Shown: positions 27,301-38,715 of the stretch, piece after piece
How the letters are laid out: the number at the start of each line of letters is the position of its first letter
How positions within the stretch are numbered: the first letter of the stretch is position 1
DNA from: Bacteroidales bacterium
Lineage (GTDB): Bacteria > Bacteroidota > Bacteroidia > Bacteroidales > UBA932
Length of the DNA stretch: 60,019 nt
Assembly: GCA_009777095.1 (NCBI GenBank)
Contig: WRMN01000012.1
Coordinates: 1 to 60,019, forward strand
Reading direction: 5' to 3'
Position numbers and translations under genes: made by a program
Notes under the pieces: model-generated
The model's input: the letters and a program-made list of their open reading frames with translations, nothing else
Told to the model about the DNA's origin: nothing
Database searches by the model: none

Positions 27301-27575
27301 ATACTAATTACAGCGTTTACACCACTACTTCTACGCGCTATTTAACCAACGCTTCCTATCTCTTTCTTCATTCGGCCAATCTCTCCTATGCCTTGCCGAG
27401 CAATCTCACCGAGAAATTGAAACTGAGTTCGCTTGTAGTGAACCTGAGCGGCGAAAATCTCTTACTCTTCTCGGAACGCAAGGGGCTTAACCCGATCGAG
27501 AGCTTTGGCGGAACTACCTCTTATCAATACAGTCCCAGTCGTGTTATAACGTTGGGTCTTACACTCACGCTATAA
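24327..27575 (+). CDS. SusC/RagA-family TonB-dependent outer membrane transporter
   Basis: SusC proteins are TonB-dependent outer membrane barrels that import ligands caught by a SusD lid. The 1082-residue product has a signal peptide (ending near ASGQQ), a CarboxypepD_reg-like domain at about 30-105 (RGTVSGENGEPLVGATV), the junction DEVVVIGYGTAKRS that marks this family, a plug domain with RIRGFGSINASNSPIIIVDG near 171-190, and a long barrel with regular aromatic beta strands to a terminal ITLGLTLTL. Length matches the family. SusD follows after 14 bases. Both SusC types that import glycans and types that import peptides (RagA) exist; gene content here favours peptides. Confidence 0.95.
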   Translation: MMTHFSRKYMIPLLVLMLCVITASGQQAEITLRGTVSGENGEPLVGATVINANGQKHAVTDLDGRFSIVAHAGDRISVRLMGYNTYEIIVGDQTEVNILLTEDAMLIDEVVVIGYGTAKRSTMVGSVGVVQAKDIERRPVTSVGAVLFGAASGILSTSATGIPGDDPSIRIRGFGSINASNSPIIIVDGAEFGLSLRTISPDDIESISILKDASATAIFGSRGANGVVMITTKKGRSDKSTFSVKLQQGINMRFIPEQETASPQEYYQLMFEAKRNSLYFNSSLNMDMATANLIAVRGGTFRGNTYQSLYEEMGGFNPFYGIDNNEIIDPVTGLLNPAATRLKWGDDLDWAAPMSRVGKRTDLSVSAGGGNAKSDYFVSFNYLNDDAWMRRSFTDRMTVRANINFSPIKWLRMGTNILGSLVHSYNQSWSGDGTTNPFYTARIIGSIYPVHLHDQLTGEYILDANGNKIWDTGGQEIDGVSYPRRPAASGNRNIVAEIMLDDMQYKRLSLQTRTYAEIMFLNDFKFTVSANIVYSPYSGYSYSSNKIGANAAAANPEERGASSRSERTNSYETYQQLLSYNKVLADKHEINAVIGHENFETFTKQVTANRTGQIMDGNIELSNFINISSLPNSTTDEHRTEGYFARANYSYDKGRFNVEGSFRRDGTSKFHRDIRWGTFGSIGAGWTVTREDFMQQLNWINNLKLRASYGSNGNLEGISNYAWQDVYFLNHNNQNEPGYYMDPEAANQFLTWEKLVQFSVAVDYALFNSRIKGSVEFFNKVNEDLVFRVIMPSSTGMTSQMQNIGSLYNRGVEIDISGDIIRNSTLTWNVGFTAATLRNRITRMPDNNPELLSGNKKLMLGHSIYDFWLRDWYGVDPRDGAPVYTYNPETSWSEGTCRVMADGTEVTTDISKALYNYVGSSIPDLYGTLRTFLYYKGFSLNVNFSYQIGGKTYDTVHQTLTQAGRYGYAIHKDLVNRWQKPGDITDVPRMDNTNYSVYTTTSTRYLTNASYLFLHSANLSYALPSNLTEKLKLSSLVVNLSGENLLLFSERKGLNPIESFGGTTSYQYSPSRVITLGLTLTL

Positions 27576-27589
27576 AAATATTTAAGATT

Positions 27590-29077
27590 ATGAAACGAAT
27601 AATATACAGTATGATTTTGGGGAGCTTAATGCTCGTTACCCCCTCATGTTCAGATGATTATTTGGAACTTTTTCCGACTAACGCTGTTGATGTGGGAATT
27701 GTGTTCTCCAACACGACAAATGCAATGGGTGCACTGAATGGTATCCACCGTATGCTTTACGAACGATTTAATTCCGACCAGGCCAGCGGCGGACAGGGTC
27801 TTATTATGCACATGCTCGATTTATTGGGCGAAGATATGCCGCTGCCTGCCAGGCCAAACACCCTCGGCGGTTTTATGCAGTGGATAAACAGCGGCCTTGA
27901 AACAGGCGCCGAAACCATATTTGTTTGGCAGTTCTATTACAGGATTATTGCCAATGCCAACCTTATTATCGGTAATATAGACGGCGCAGAAGGGCCTCAG
28001 AGCGAACGCGATATGATTAAGGGACAGGCCTTGGCCTATCGCGCATGGGCGCATTTTATGCTGGTGCAAATCTACGGCAAACGCTACGACCCGCAGGAGA
28101 GCAACAACAATCTCGGCGTGCCGATAATGACCTTCGATTCGCCTGAAGCCAAGGCGCGCAACACGGTGGAGGAAGTTTACGTGCAAATTAACGCCGACTT
28201 GGATTTGGCTATCTCGCTGTTAGACGGATACAACCGTTCGAACAAGTCGCATATCAACCAGTCGGTTGCCCGTGGCTTTAAGGCGCGCGTATTGCTGACG
28301 CAAGGGCAGTGGGGAGCCGCCGCCCAAATGGCCGATTTAGCGTCTGAGGGATACGCTTTTATGTCCACTGCACAACAATATGAGGGCTACAACGACTACC
28401 TCAACCCCGAATGGATATGGAGCCACAAAATAATTGCCAGTCAGCAGATCAACTACTCCAGTTTCTTTGGCTACATGGGCTGCAATCACCCCGGCCGTGC
28501 GACTTCAGAGTCTCCGAGGTTGATTCACAGCGTACTCTACAGCCGCATGGCTGCAACCGATGTGCGCAGGGATAAATTATGGATTCCCGACGGCGCTACC
28601 AACCCTATAGTCATAACCCCTCCAAGCGGTATGAGGCGGGACTATATACACCAGAAATTCTTTGCCGAAGACGGCAGCACCAATGGTACCGGTTGTGTTC
28701 CCTGTATGCGTTCGGCAGAGATGTACCTGATTGCCGCCGAAGGTTACGCCAAAGCAGGTTCGAGTACACTGGAACTGGCACGCGACAGAATGTTTTCGCT
28801 AATGCGGACACGTAACCCTTCCTACGTTCGGAGCATTGGTTCGGCTACGCAATTAATTGACGACATACTCATTGCCCGCCGCCTCGAACTTTGGGGCGAG
28901 GGATTCCGCTGGCTCGACCTCAAGCGGCTTAACCTGCCCTTAGACCGCACAGGCGCCAACCATATAGCATCGGTAAGTTCCACTATGAATGTGCCGGCAG
29001 GCGATAACCGCTGGCAATGGAAGATACCTCGGAACATAGAAATCAACGCTAATCCATTGATAATACAGAATCCTTAA
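27590..29077 (+). CDS. SusD/RagB-family surface lipoprotein
   Basis: SusD proteins are surface lipoproteins that cap a SusC barrel and bind the ligand. The 495-residue product has a lipobox (TPSC, Cys20) and then the typical SusD opening DDYLELFPTNAVD. Helical TPR-like repeats run through the N-terminal half, with QALAYRAWAHFMLVQIYG near 146-163 a characteristic family segment. The C-terminal region has the usual MRSAEMYLIAAEGYAKAGS near 375 and ELWGEGFRWLDLKRLN near 440. It is encoded directly after its SusC partner and 12 bases before the first serine hydrolase gene. Confidence 0.95.
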   Translation: MKRIIYSMILGSLMLVTPSCSDDYLELFPTNAVDVGIVFSNTTNAMGALNGIHRMLYERFNSDQASGGQGLIMHMLDLLGEDMPLPARPNTLGGFMQWINSGLETGAETIFVWQFYYRIIANANLIIGNIDGAEGPQSERDMIKGQALAYRAWAHFMLVQIYGKRYDPQESNNNLGVPIMTFDSPEAKARNTVEEVYVQINADLDLAISLLDGYNRSNKSHINQSVARGFKARVLLTQGQWGAAAQMADLASEGYAFMSTAQQYEGYNDYLNPEWIWSHKIIASQQINYSSFFGYMGCNHPGRATSESPRLIHSVLYSRMAATDVRRDKLWIPDGATNPIVITPPSGMRRDYIHQKFFAEDGSTNGTGCVPCMRSAEMYLIAAEGYAKAGSSTLELARDRMFSLMRTRNPSYVRSIGSATQLIDDILIARRLELWGEGFRWLDLKRLNLPLDRTGANHIASVSSTMNVPAGDNRWQWKIPRNIEINANPLIIQNP

Positions 29078-29089
29078 AAATATGAACAC

Positions 29090-30226
29090 ATGAAAAAGAT
29101 ACTATTTCATACAATCGTTCTGGTCGGGCTTGTTCTGCTTTCCAGCTGCACCGACGAGAAATTAGTTACTGCACCATACCAGCCGCCCACCTGGAGTAAA
29201 GACTTCTATCCGGGAGCGCAATGGAGCATGGTTAGTCCTGAAAAATACGGCTACAAGGCCAACACACGTGATACGCTTGATGCTTACCTCAACGTCGGAA
29301 GCAATGCCGTTACGGGAATTGTGGTGGTGGTTGGCGGCGAGATGATCTACTCATGGGGAACGGATAATGAACTGAGCTATCTTGCCTCTGCACGCAAGAG
29401 CCTCCTCTCCATGCTTTACGGTAAATATGTTACAGACGGAACAATAGACCTCAGCAGAACCATAGGCGAACTGATTAGCAATGGCGTTATTCCCGATGAT
29501 GTGGGCGGACTGTTGCCCATTGAGAAGGAAGCAACTATAGGCCACTGTATTGCCGCTCGTTCCGGCGTTTACCATTTAGGCTCTAATGAAGGAGACGACC
29601 GCGCCATAGCTCCGGCACGCGGCAGCCAAATACCCGGAACCTACTTTTTATATAATAACTGGGACTTCAACGTCAGCGGAAGCATTTTTGAGTCGCTTAC
29701 AGGGAAAAATATTTATGATGCCTTAGGCGCCGAACTGGCTGTTCCTATAGGTATGCAAGACTGGAATCGCCTCAGGCAGGTCAAAGGAGGCTCGTCCGCT
29801 ATATCGGTTTATCCTGCCTATCATTTTTACCTTTCGGCACGCGACATGGCTCGTTTGGGCTACCTTATGCTGCGCGGAGGCAAGTGGAACGGCGTACAAC
29901 TTGTTCCTGCTGCATGGTGCGTAGAGTCAACTGCCGCTTATACGCCTGTGAGCGAGATGACTCCCGTAACCGCACGTACCCAGTCATTCGGCTACGGTTA
30001 TATGTGGTGGGTGTGGGACGGCAATGCCAACCGAGACGCTTTCAAAGGCGCCTACACTGCAAAAGGAGCTGGCGGACAGTATATTGCCGTACTGCCTGCT
30101 TTAGATATGGTGGTTGCCCAAAAACGTGACGCAAACATACTGACAGCCTCTTACTCGGAAAACAGTTTCTTAGGCTTCCTGCGCCTGATTGCCTCGCAAC
30201 AGATAGAAACGAATTATGTAAAATAA
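29090..30226 (+). CDS. Lipid-anchored serine hydrolase of the beta-lactamase/DD-peptidase fold, pair A copy 1
   Basis: The 378-residue product has a lipoprotein signal (LLSSC, Cys20). The catalytic domain has S100-A-R-K103, where Ser is the expected nucleophile, a YNN triad at 188-190 in place of the class C YxN, and a KGAGGQY segment near 325-330 at the third motif. This fold includes class C beta-lactamases, DD-carboxypeptidases, D-aminopeptidases and esterases. It shares long segments with the product of the gene at 31387 (GLLPIEKEATIGH, ARSGVYH, LYNNWDFNV), so the two are paralogs. SusD is 12 bases upstream and the epimerase is 2 bases downstream. Its place with SusCD suggests action on an external peptide or ester substrate rather than drug resistance. 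Confidence 0.85.
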   Translation: MKKILFHTIVLVGLVLLSSCTDEKLVTAPYQPPTWSKDFYPGAQWSMVSPEKYGYKANTRDTLDAYLNVGSNAVTGIVVVVGGEMIYSWGTDNELSYLASARKSLLSMLYGKYVTDGTIDLSRTIGELISNGVIPDDVGGLLPIEKEATIGHCIAARSGVYHLGSNEGDDRAIAPARGSQIPGTYFLYNNWDFNVSGSIFESLTGKNIYDALGAELAVPIGMQDWNRLRQVKGGSSAISVYPAYHFYLSARDMARLGYLMLRGGKWNGVQLVPAAWCVESTAAYTPVSEMTPVTARTQSFGYGYMWWVWDGNANRDAFKGAYTAKGAGGQYIAVLPALDMVVAQKRDANILTASYSENSFLGFLRLIASQQIETNYVK

Positions 30227-30228
30227 TT

Positions 30229-31374
30229 ATGAAAAGAAGAGATTTTATTCGAATGTCGGCTGTAGCAGCTGCGGGAATGGCAGCAGGTGGGTCGCTGATG
30301 GCTTGCACTAATCGGCAAACGGAGCGCCGAAAAGTGAAAAGCGGGAGCCGTATGGAACTTTCTTTCACTCCTCTTCTCTTGCAAATGAGGCACGCATTTA
30401 ACATTTCGGGCTTCTCGCGCAATGAGACTCCCTCTATTCTTGTAAAAATTACCTATGATGGGATAACAGGCTATGGCGAAGGCGGATTGCCTCCCTATAT
30501 GACTGGCCAGAACCATGAAACGGTGCAGCAGTTCCTGAGCAAAATTGACCTTGGGCAATTTTCCGACCCCTTCCAATTGGAAGATATACTGAGCTACGTC
30601 GATAATATTGAGGCAGGCCTCACCTGCCCCAAGTCAGCTGTTGACATTGCCCTGCATGACCTCATAGGCAAGTTGCTGGACGTCCCTGTATGGCAGTTGT
30701 TCGGTTACAATGCCTCGAAAACTCCTGATACTTCCTTTACCATTGGCATAGACACTGAAGAGGTTGTCAGGCAGAAGACGCTCGAAGCGGCTCCCTATAA
30801 TATTGTAAAAGTCAAGCTGGGTGTTGATGAGTCCACAGATAAGAAACTCGTAGAGACTGTCCGCAGCGTTACGGACAAGCCCCTATTGGTTGATGCCAAC
30901 CAAGGTTGGAAAGAAAAAGGCCTCGCCATCGACATGATACATTGGTTAGCTGAACACAATGTGTTGATGGTTGAGCAGCCCATGCCCAAAGAGGTACTCG
31001 ACGATATGGCTTGGGTTACGGAGCGTTCGCCGCTGCCTACCTACGCCGACGAATCGTGTCAGCGCCTTACCGATGTGCCGCGTTTGCACGGCGTATTTAA
31101 CGGCATAAATATTAAACTTATCAAGTGTACAGGACTGTATGAAGCGCGCAAAATGATTGCTGCAGCCGAGGCCTTAGGCATGAAAATCATGATCGGTTGT
31201 ACGAGCGAAACTTCCTGTGCAGTTTCGGCTGCCGCCCAACTTGCCCCGCGTATGGACTTTGCCGATTTGGACGGAAATCTGCTTATAGCCAACGACCAAT
31301 TCGACGGCATGAAGATAGTTGACGGAAAAATAACGCTCAGCGATCGGCCCGGAATAGGAATACTACCCATTTAA
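30229..31374 (+). CDS. Tat-exported dipeptide epimerase (enolase superfamily, L-Ala-D/L-Glu type)
   Basis: Dipeptide epimerases interconvert the configuration of the second residue in dipeptides; the classic substrate is L-Ala-D/L-Glu from peptidoglycan. The 381-residue product has all active-site landmarks: the KxK pair K194/K196, metal ligands D222 (LVDANQ), E249 (VEQP) and D274 (YADES), the second catalytic lysine K296 (NIKL), and the D346-L-D348-G motif that marks dipeptide epimerases. The N-terminus starts RRDFIRMS and continues hydrophobic to MAC, which fits a twin-arginine signal with a lipobox (Cys26). Export of this normally cytoplasmic enzyme, already folded, is unusual and fits extracytoplasmic peptide processing. 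It lies between the two pair A hydrolases, 2 and 12 bases from them. Exact dipeptide preference cannot be read from sequence. Confidence 0.88.
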   Translation: MKRRDFIRMSAVAAAGMAAGGSLMACTNRQTERRKVKSGSRMELSFTPLLLQMRHAFNISGFSRNETPSILVKITYDGITGYGEGGLPPYMTGQNHETVQQFLSKIDLGQFSDPFQLEDILSYVDNIEAGLTCPKSAVDIALHDLIGKLLDVPVWQLFGYNASKTPDTSFTIGIDTEEVVRQKTLEAAPYNIVKVKLGVDESTDKKLVETVRSVTDKPLLVDANQGWKEKGLAIDMIHWLAEHNVLMVEQPMPKEVLDDMAWVTERSPLPTYADESCQRLTDVPRLHGVFNGINIKLIKCTGLYEARKMIAAAEALGMKIMIGCTSETSCAVSAAAQLAPRMDFADLDGNLLIANDQFDGMKIVDGKITLSDRPGIGILPI

Positions 31375-31386
31375 TCTTACTATTTT

Positions 31387-32442
31387 ATGAAAAGAATACT
31401 CTTGTTATTCCTGCTGCTTGGAGCGCTATCCTTCACTGCAGCGAACACCGACGGGCAAACTTACCCCTCGCCTGATTGGAAAAAGGCAGCGCCGACTAAA
31501 TATGGCTACGATGCCGAAAAGCTCGGAGAAGTTCGACGGTATATCGTGGACAGTATGTACACTACAGGCTGTATGGTTATAGTCGGAGGCGAATCAATCT
31601 TCGAGTACGGCAGCCTGACGCGCATCAGCTACATTGCTTCGTGCCGTAAAAGCATATTAGCCATGATAATTGGCAAATATGTCGAAAATGGAACGATTGA
31701 CCTCTCGCTTACAATGGCTGATTTGGATATAGACGACATCGGAGGGCTGCTGCCCATTGAGAAAGAGGCGACCATCGGGCATCTTGTTACCGCTCGTTCG
31801 GGCGTTTATCACGATGCGTCGAACTCAGGAGACGATGCAGAAAGGCGTCCGCCCAGAGGCAGCAAACAGCCGGGCGAATACTACCTGTACAACAACTGGG
31901 ACTTCAACGTAGCCGGAGCAATTTTCGAGCAACTCACCGACCGCAATATTTATGAAATTTTACAGGACGATATTGCCATTCCCATTGGTATGCAAGACTA
32001 CGAGCTGGCCAATCAGAAAAAGGGCGGCAACTTGTCAATATCGAAATTTCCACCCTACCATTTCTATTTTTCCACGCGCGATATGGCACGTCTGGGTTAT
32101 CTGATGCTGCGCAACGGACTATGGAAGGAAGAACAGGTGATTTCTGCCGATTGGGCGAAAGTCATCACGAGCGTTGTTACGCCGAAGCATGAAATGAACG
32201 CTATCAGCTCAAGCCGAGATATGTTCGAGTATGGCTATATGTGGTGGCTTTTCAATGTGGACGACGAGCCTGCGCTGAAAGGAGCTTATACAGCATGGGG
32301 AGCAATGGGGCAGTACATCACCGTCATTCCCGCGCTTGATATGGTGATTGCCCACAAGACCGATGCCGTTTACGACCGCAAAACTACCTTCGAGCAATAT
32401 TATACACTGCTGCGAATGGTTATCAATTCAAAAAATCAATAA
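31387..32442 (+). CDS. Exported serine hydrolase of the beta-lactamase/DD-peptidase fold, pair A copy 2
   Basis: The 351-residue product has a cleavable signal peptide (hydrophobic to about residue 19) without a lipobox cysteine, unlike its paralog at 29090. Motifs: S85-C-R-K88 as the SxxK nucleophile motif, a YNN triad at 168-170, and WGAMGQY near 308 at the third motif. The segments GLLPIEKEATIGH and ARSGVYH are shared with copy 1 and confirm recent common origin. It should be soluble in the periplasm or secreted. It follows the epimerase by 12 bases and is followed by pair B copy 1 after 19 bases. Likely activities are DD-peptidase, D-aminopeptidase or esterase. Confidence 0.84.
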   Translation: MKRILLLFLLLGALSFTAANTDGQTYPSPDWKKAAPTKYGYDAEKLGEVRRYIVDSMYTTGCMVIVGGESIFEYGSLTRISYIASCRKSILAMIIGKYVENGTIDLSLTMADLDIDDIGGLLPIEKEATIGHLVTARSGVYHDASNSGDDAERRPPRGSKQPGEYYLYNNWDFNVAGAIFEQLTDRNIYEILQDDIAIPIGMQDYELANQKKGGNLSISKFPPYHFYFSTRDMARLGYLMLRNGLWKEEQVISADWAKVITSVVTPKHEMNAISSSRDMFEYGYMWWLFNVDDEPALKGAYTAWGAMGQYITVIPALDMVIAHKTDAVYDRKTTFEQYYTLLRMVINSKNQ

Positions 32443-32461
32443 ACGATAAATGCTATTACGT

Positions 32462-33631
32462 ATGAAAAAAATATTATTGATGGCAGGAATAACCCTGCTG
32501 CTAAGTTGTACGGAAGAAACCCTTGTGTTGCCTGAACCTATTCCGACAGAACCTCCTGTAGCTTCCGAACTGCCTGAAAATGTCCCGGGACAGCCCACTA
32601 AAGATTGGTATATGGGCCGCACGGCAGAGGTAGGCATCACACAGAATGTACCTATCATACAGTTGGCCTACAAGACACGCGACCGTAAGTTTATGTTTGA
32701 AACGGCCAATTTCAGTTTTGTTACCGCTTCGCCTGACGTAACAACCATGTTTCAGGCAGCCTCGGTGAGCAAGGCGCTGTTTAGCTATATCGTCATGAGG
32801 TATGTTGACAGAGGAATGATTGACCTCGACAAGCCCTTGTATGAATATACGGGCGGCGTTGTTAAAGAACGATTCCGCAATGCCATTCCCGGCGACCCTG
32901 TGGCCAGTGCGCGCAATGAAGAATGGGCTAAGCTGCTAACTGCCCGCATAGTGCTTACACACGGTACAGCGCTGCGCAACTGGCAGTCGAGCACAGGCTG
33001 GCCGAGCGAGGAAAAATTAGTATTCACAGGCGAACCTGACCAGATGGGCTACACTTACTCAGGCGAAGGCATACAATACCTGCAAGAGGTGTTGGAGCAT
33101 ATCTCAGGACTTAGCCTCAATCAAATGGCCGAACAGGAAGTATTCGGCCCCTTCGGCATGGAGTATTCGAGCTACGTGTGGCGCAGCGAGTATGCCACAA
33201 CCCACGCTTTTGGCTACGATGCCAATAACGTATTGGGTACGGGAAGGGGGGAGGCCTGGGCAGGAAACGCCGCTTATACGCTCAGAACCAACGTGAGGGA
33301 CTTCTCAATCTTCATCGAAAAGTGCATCATGGAAGGGCAAGGGTTGGAACGCAAGACTCACGAGGCATGGCTCTCGCCCTCGCGCTTGAACAACAATCTC
33401 GGATTATATTTCGGTTTGGGCGTCAGAGTAAACCCAAATCAAGCATTCGACTACGGGCCTACCTATGCCCACGGTGGAAGCAATCCTCGTTTCAGGTGCC
33501 ACTTCATAGTCTTTCCGAAGGCGCAGACCTATTTAGTTTATTTCAGCAATAGCGACAACGGTGCGGGCACTACGCTGCAACGGCTGTATGCTATTTTCTT
33601 CCCGCAATATCCGGGCGTAAGTTATGGTTAA
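32462..33631 (+). CDS. Lipid-anchored serine hydrolase of the beta-lactamase/DD-peptidase fold, pair B copy 1
   Basis: I choose the ATG at 32462 over an in-frame ATG at 32450 because it gives a standard lipoprotein signal, MKKILLMAGITLLLSC, with Cys16; the product is then 389 residues. A Pro-rich linker follows. The catalytic domain has S101-V-S-K104, Y199-S-G201, and H337-G-G339, the three motifs of the serine beta-lactamase/esterase-like family (COG1680 type). It is only distantly related to pair A but closely related to the gene at 35558: both share KTRDRKF, YEYT, RFRNAIP and LFFGLG-like stretches. It lies inside the SusCD operon. It is expected to hydrolyse peptide or ester bonds on the outer surface or in the periplasm. 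Confidence 0.85.
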   Translation: MKKILLMAGITLLLSCTEETLVLPEPIPTEPPVASELPENVPGQPTKDWYMGRTAEVGITQNVPIIQLAYKTRDRKFMFETANFSFVTASPDVTTMFQAASVSKALFSYIVMRYVDRGMIDLDKPLYEYTGGVVKERFRNAIPGDPVASARNEEWAKLLTARIVLTHGTALRNWQSSTGWPSEEKLVFTGEPDQMGYTYSGEGIQYLQEVLEHISGLSLNQMAEQEVFGPFGMEYSSYVWRSEYATTHAFGYDANNVLGTGRGEAWAGNAAYTLRTNVRDFSIFIEKCIMEGQGLERKTHEAWLSPSRLNNNLGLYFGLGVRVNPNQAFDYGPTYAHGGSNPRFRCHFIVFPKAQTYLVYFSNSDNGAGTTLQRLYAIFFPQYPGVSYG

Positions 33632-33650
33632 TAATTTAATGCATGTAAAA

Positions 33651-35369
33651 ATGAAACAGATAAAATTAATATACATCGCAATTTGTATAGCCGCAGCCGT
33701 TACAGGCTGCAGCAATAAGGAAACACTCGTACTTATTGAACCGGAGGTTTGGACGGTAGAAGTTCCCAGCGTTTCCAAAACCACAGCCAACGTAACAGTC
33801 ATATTTTACAGCGGCGGACACACAGTAATCGAGCGCGGATTTTGCTACAATACTACAGGCGATCCTACTGTAGAAGACTTTCTGCACCCCGTTCATGAGA
33901 ACGTTTCCATAATGACGGCCACGCTGCGCGATTTGCAGGCCTTGACTACTTACTATGTTCGGGCTTACATAAAAACCGCAGAGAACGAACTCTACTATTC
34001 GAGCAATACTGTTTCGTTCACCACAGAGTTCTATCAGGTTACCCTATCGACAGTTAATTCTATTGCTGCCTACAGCCGCTCTTTCACCATTAGCGCTTTT
34101 GCCGTGGCAGACGACGAGCAGTCTATTCTCAGACGCGGCGTAGTAGTTAGTCCCTCGATAGACAGGAACCATTCTGCGGCGATAACTGCTTTTGATACCA
34201 ACGGTGGCAACGGCGACTTCTCAATATCGGTGCCGAATTTAGACGCCGAGACGCTCTACTATATTTGGAGTTTCGCCGAAACAGCCGCCGAAGGTGTAGT
34301 GTATAGCCTGCGCTCATGGCAGGCCTCCACCGTAGGCATTGCCAGGCCTGTCTCAACAATTGTCGGGCAAACCGTGCTTGGAGCAGCTACGCTCACCGGA
34401 TCGCACCGCGTAACGCTTGATGTGCGGGTAACAGATGCAGGCGAACCGGGAGCGACCATTACCGAAGCAGGCATCGTTTGGTCAAAAACAACGAATCCTG
34501 AATTGGGCGCCCTCGGAGTGGGCCATAAGGCCGATTCGCGCCTCCAAACATTATCTGCTACCGTGAGTGTTGTGGCGGCAGGGCTTGAGAATAACACTAC
34601 CTACTATTTCCGCTCCTACGCCATTAATTCCGAAGGAATTACTGCCTACGGAACTGAAAGAAGCTACACTACGCGGTCGGAGAGATTTTTTGATGATGCC
34701 CGCGACTTCCTGCTTCCTGCTGCAAACCGTAGAAATGCCATGTTTTATTCGCGCACAATGACTCCCGTGGATCCTTTCCAAAACAATGATCCCAACGCGG
34801 GTTCAATAGCGTTGCAAAACGCCTTTGCCGCCGACGGCCTGAGATGGGCGAACGGAGGCTATCAGGATTACATGTATTTCGTCTTTCATACACGGGAGAC
34901 CGCCAGTACGCTTACACCCAGCACTTCCTATGGCAACAATGTAGGAGACAGTCTGATGCTGCTTGCCATGCAATACCACTCTAACCTTAGCAGTACGGCC
35001 AATATGGACAAGACTGCCTTTTTCGGTTGGAAGGTTTCGGTGGACAAAGCCACAGGAGTAATGACCCTTAGCGATTTCATCTATAAACCCGATTTTCAAA
35101 ATGCCATAGCGGCAAACGCCCCTAATGCTACCGATTTAATGGAGAATAGGCCGAATGTCGGTGCACAGCTTACCCGGTACTTTACCTGGCTTACAGGAAT
35201 AACCTCTACGCCGCGCCGCCTGCAGTTCGATTACTACAACACCACACTGTCGAGCGGCAATGGATTTGTTATAATGATGCCCCTTGAAGATAATCTAAAT
35301 CCCAATTACGACTATCTTCGTTTTGCCGTAGGCGGCTGGGGCGCCAGGCAGTATCCCAACTGGCCATAG
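33651..35369 (+). CDS. Lipoprotein with fibronectin-III-like repeats and an unassigned C-terminal domain
   Basis: The ATG at 33651 is preferred to one at 33624 since it gives a compact lipoprotein signal with Cys20 (AAVTGC); the product is then 572 residues. Three fibronectin-III-like modules fill residues 25 to about 340. Each has a strand like ERGFCYNTTGDPT or EAGIVWSKTTNPE and ends with TTYYVRAY or TTYYFRSYAINS, a pattern common in Bacteroidota surface lipoproteins. The C-terminal 220 residues, starting RFFDDARDFLLPA, match no family I know. Its place downstream of SusCD, where many loci encode an extra surface binding protein (SGBP), suggests the C-terminal domain binds the ligand. This is inference from position and architecture. 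Confidence 0.72.
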   Translation: MKQIKLIYIAICIAAAVTGCSNKETLVLIEPEVWTVEVPSVSKTTANVTVIFYSGGHTVIERGFCYNTTGDPTVEDFLHPVHENVSIMTATLRDLQALTTYYVRAYIKTAENELYYSSNTVSFTTEFYQVTLSTVNSIAAYSRSFTISAFAVADDEQSILRRGVVVSPSIDRNHSAAITAFDTNGGNGDFSISVPNLDAETLYYIWSFAETAAEGVVYSLRSWQASTVGIARPVSTIVGQTVLGAATLTGSHRVTLDVRVTDAGEPGATITEAGIVWSKTTNPELGALGVGHKADSRLQTLSATVSVVAAGLENNTTYYFRSYAINSEGITAYGTERSYTTRSERFFDDARDFLLPAANRRNAMFYSRTMTPVDPFQNNDPNAGSIALQNAFAADGLRWANGGYQDYMYFVFHTRETASTLTPSTSYGNNVGDSLMLLAMQYHSNLSSTANMDKTAFFGWKVSVDKATGVMTLSDFIYKPDFQNAIAANAPNATDLMENRPNVGAQLTRYFTWLTGITSTPRRLQFDYYNTTLSSGNGFVIMMPLEDNLNPNYDYLRFAVGGWGARQYPNWP

Positions 35370-35394
35370 AGAGGAAATTAATTATGAGGTTAAA

Positions 35395-35506
35395 AGCACA
35401 CAGACGACACAGATATATACTTAAGGTTTTCACGGTTAATAAATGTACTATGCCTATCCTATTCGGTACTAAAAAATCTGTATATATCTGTGTGTGCTGT
35501 GTATGC
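35395..35506. repeat. Imperfect long inverted repeat (MITE- or REP-like) between two hydrolase operon genes
   Basis: In the 188-base gap before the last hydrolase gene, agcacacagacgacac followed by agatatatac (35395-35420) is mirrored by gtatatatctgtgtgtg followed by ctgtgtatgct (35480-35506). The arms share a perfect 13-base inner part, and the outer parts align with small gaps. About 59 bases separate them. Intergenic elements with long AT-rich, GT/CA-rich arms are common in Bacteroidota. No coding frame lies inside. It may separate the last gene from the operon or reduce read-through. Confidence 0.6.
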
Positions 35507-35557
35507 TAAGAAACTTTCGAGGTACAATTCCATTATATAACGACAAATAACACGCTT

Positions 35558-38705
<3,148 letters not shown>

Positions 38706-38715
38706 ACGGACTATT

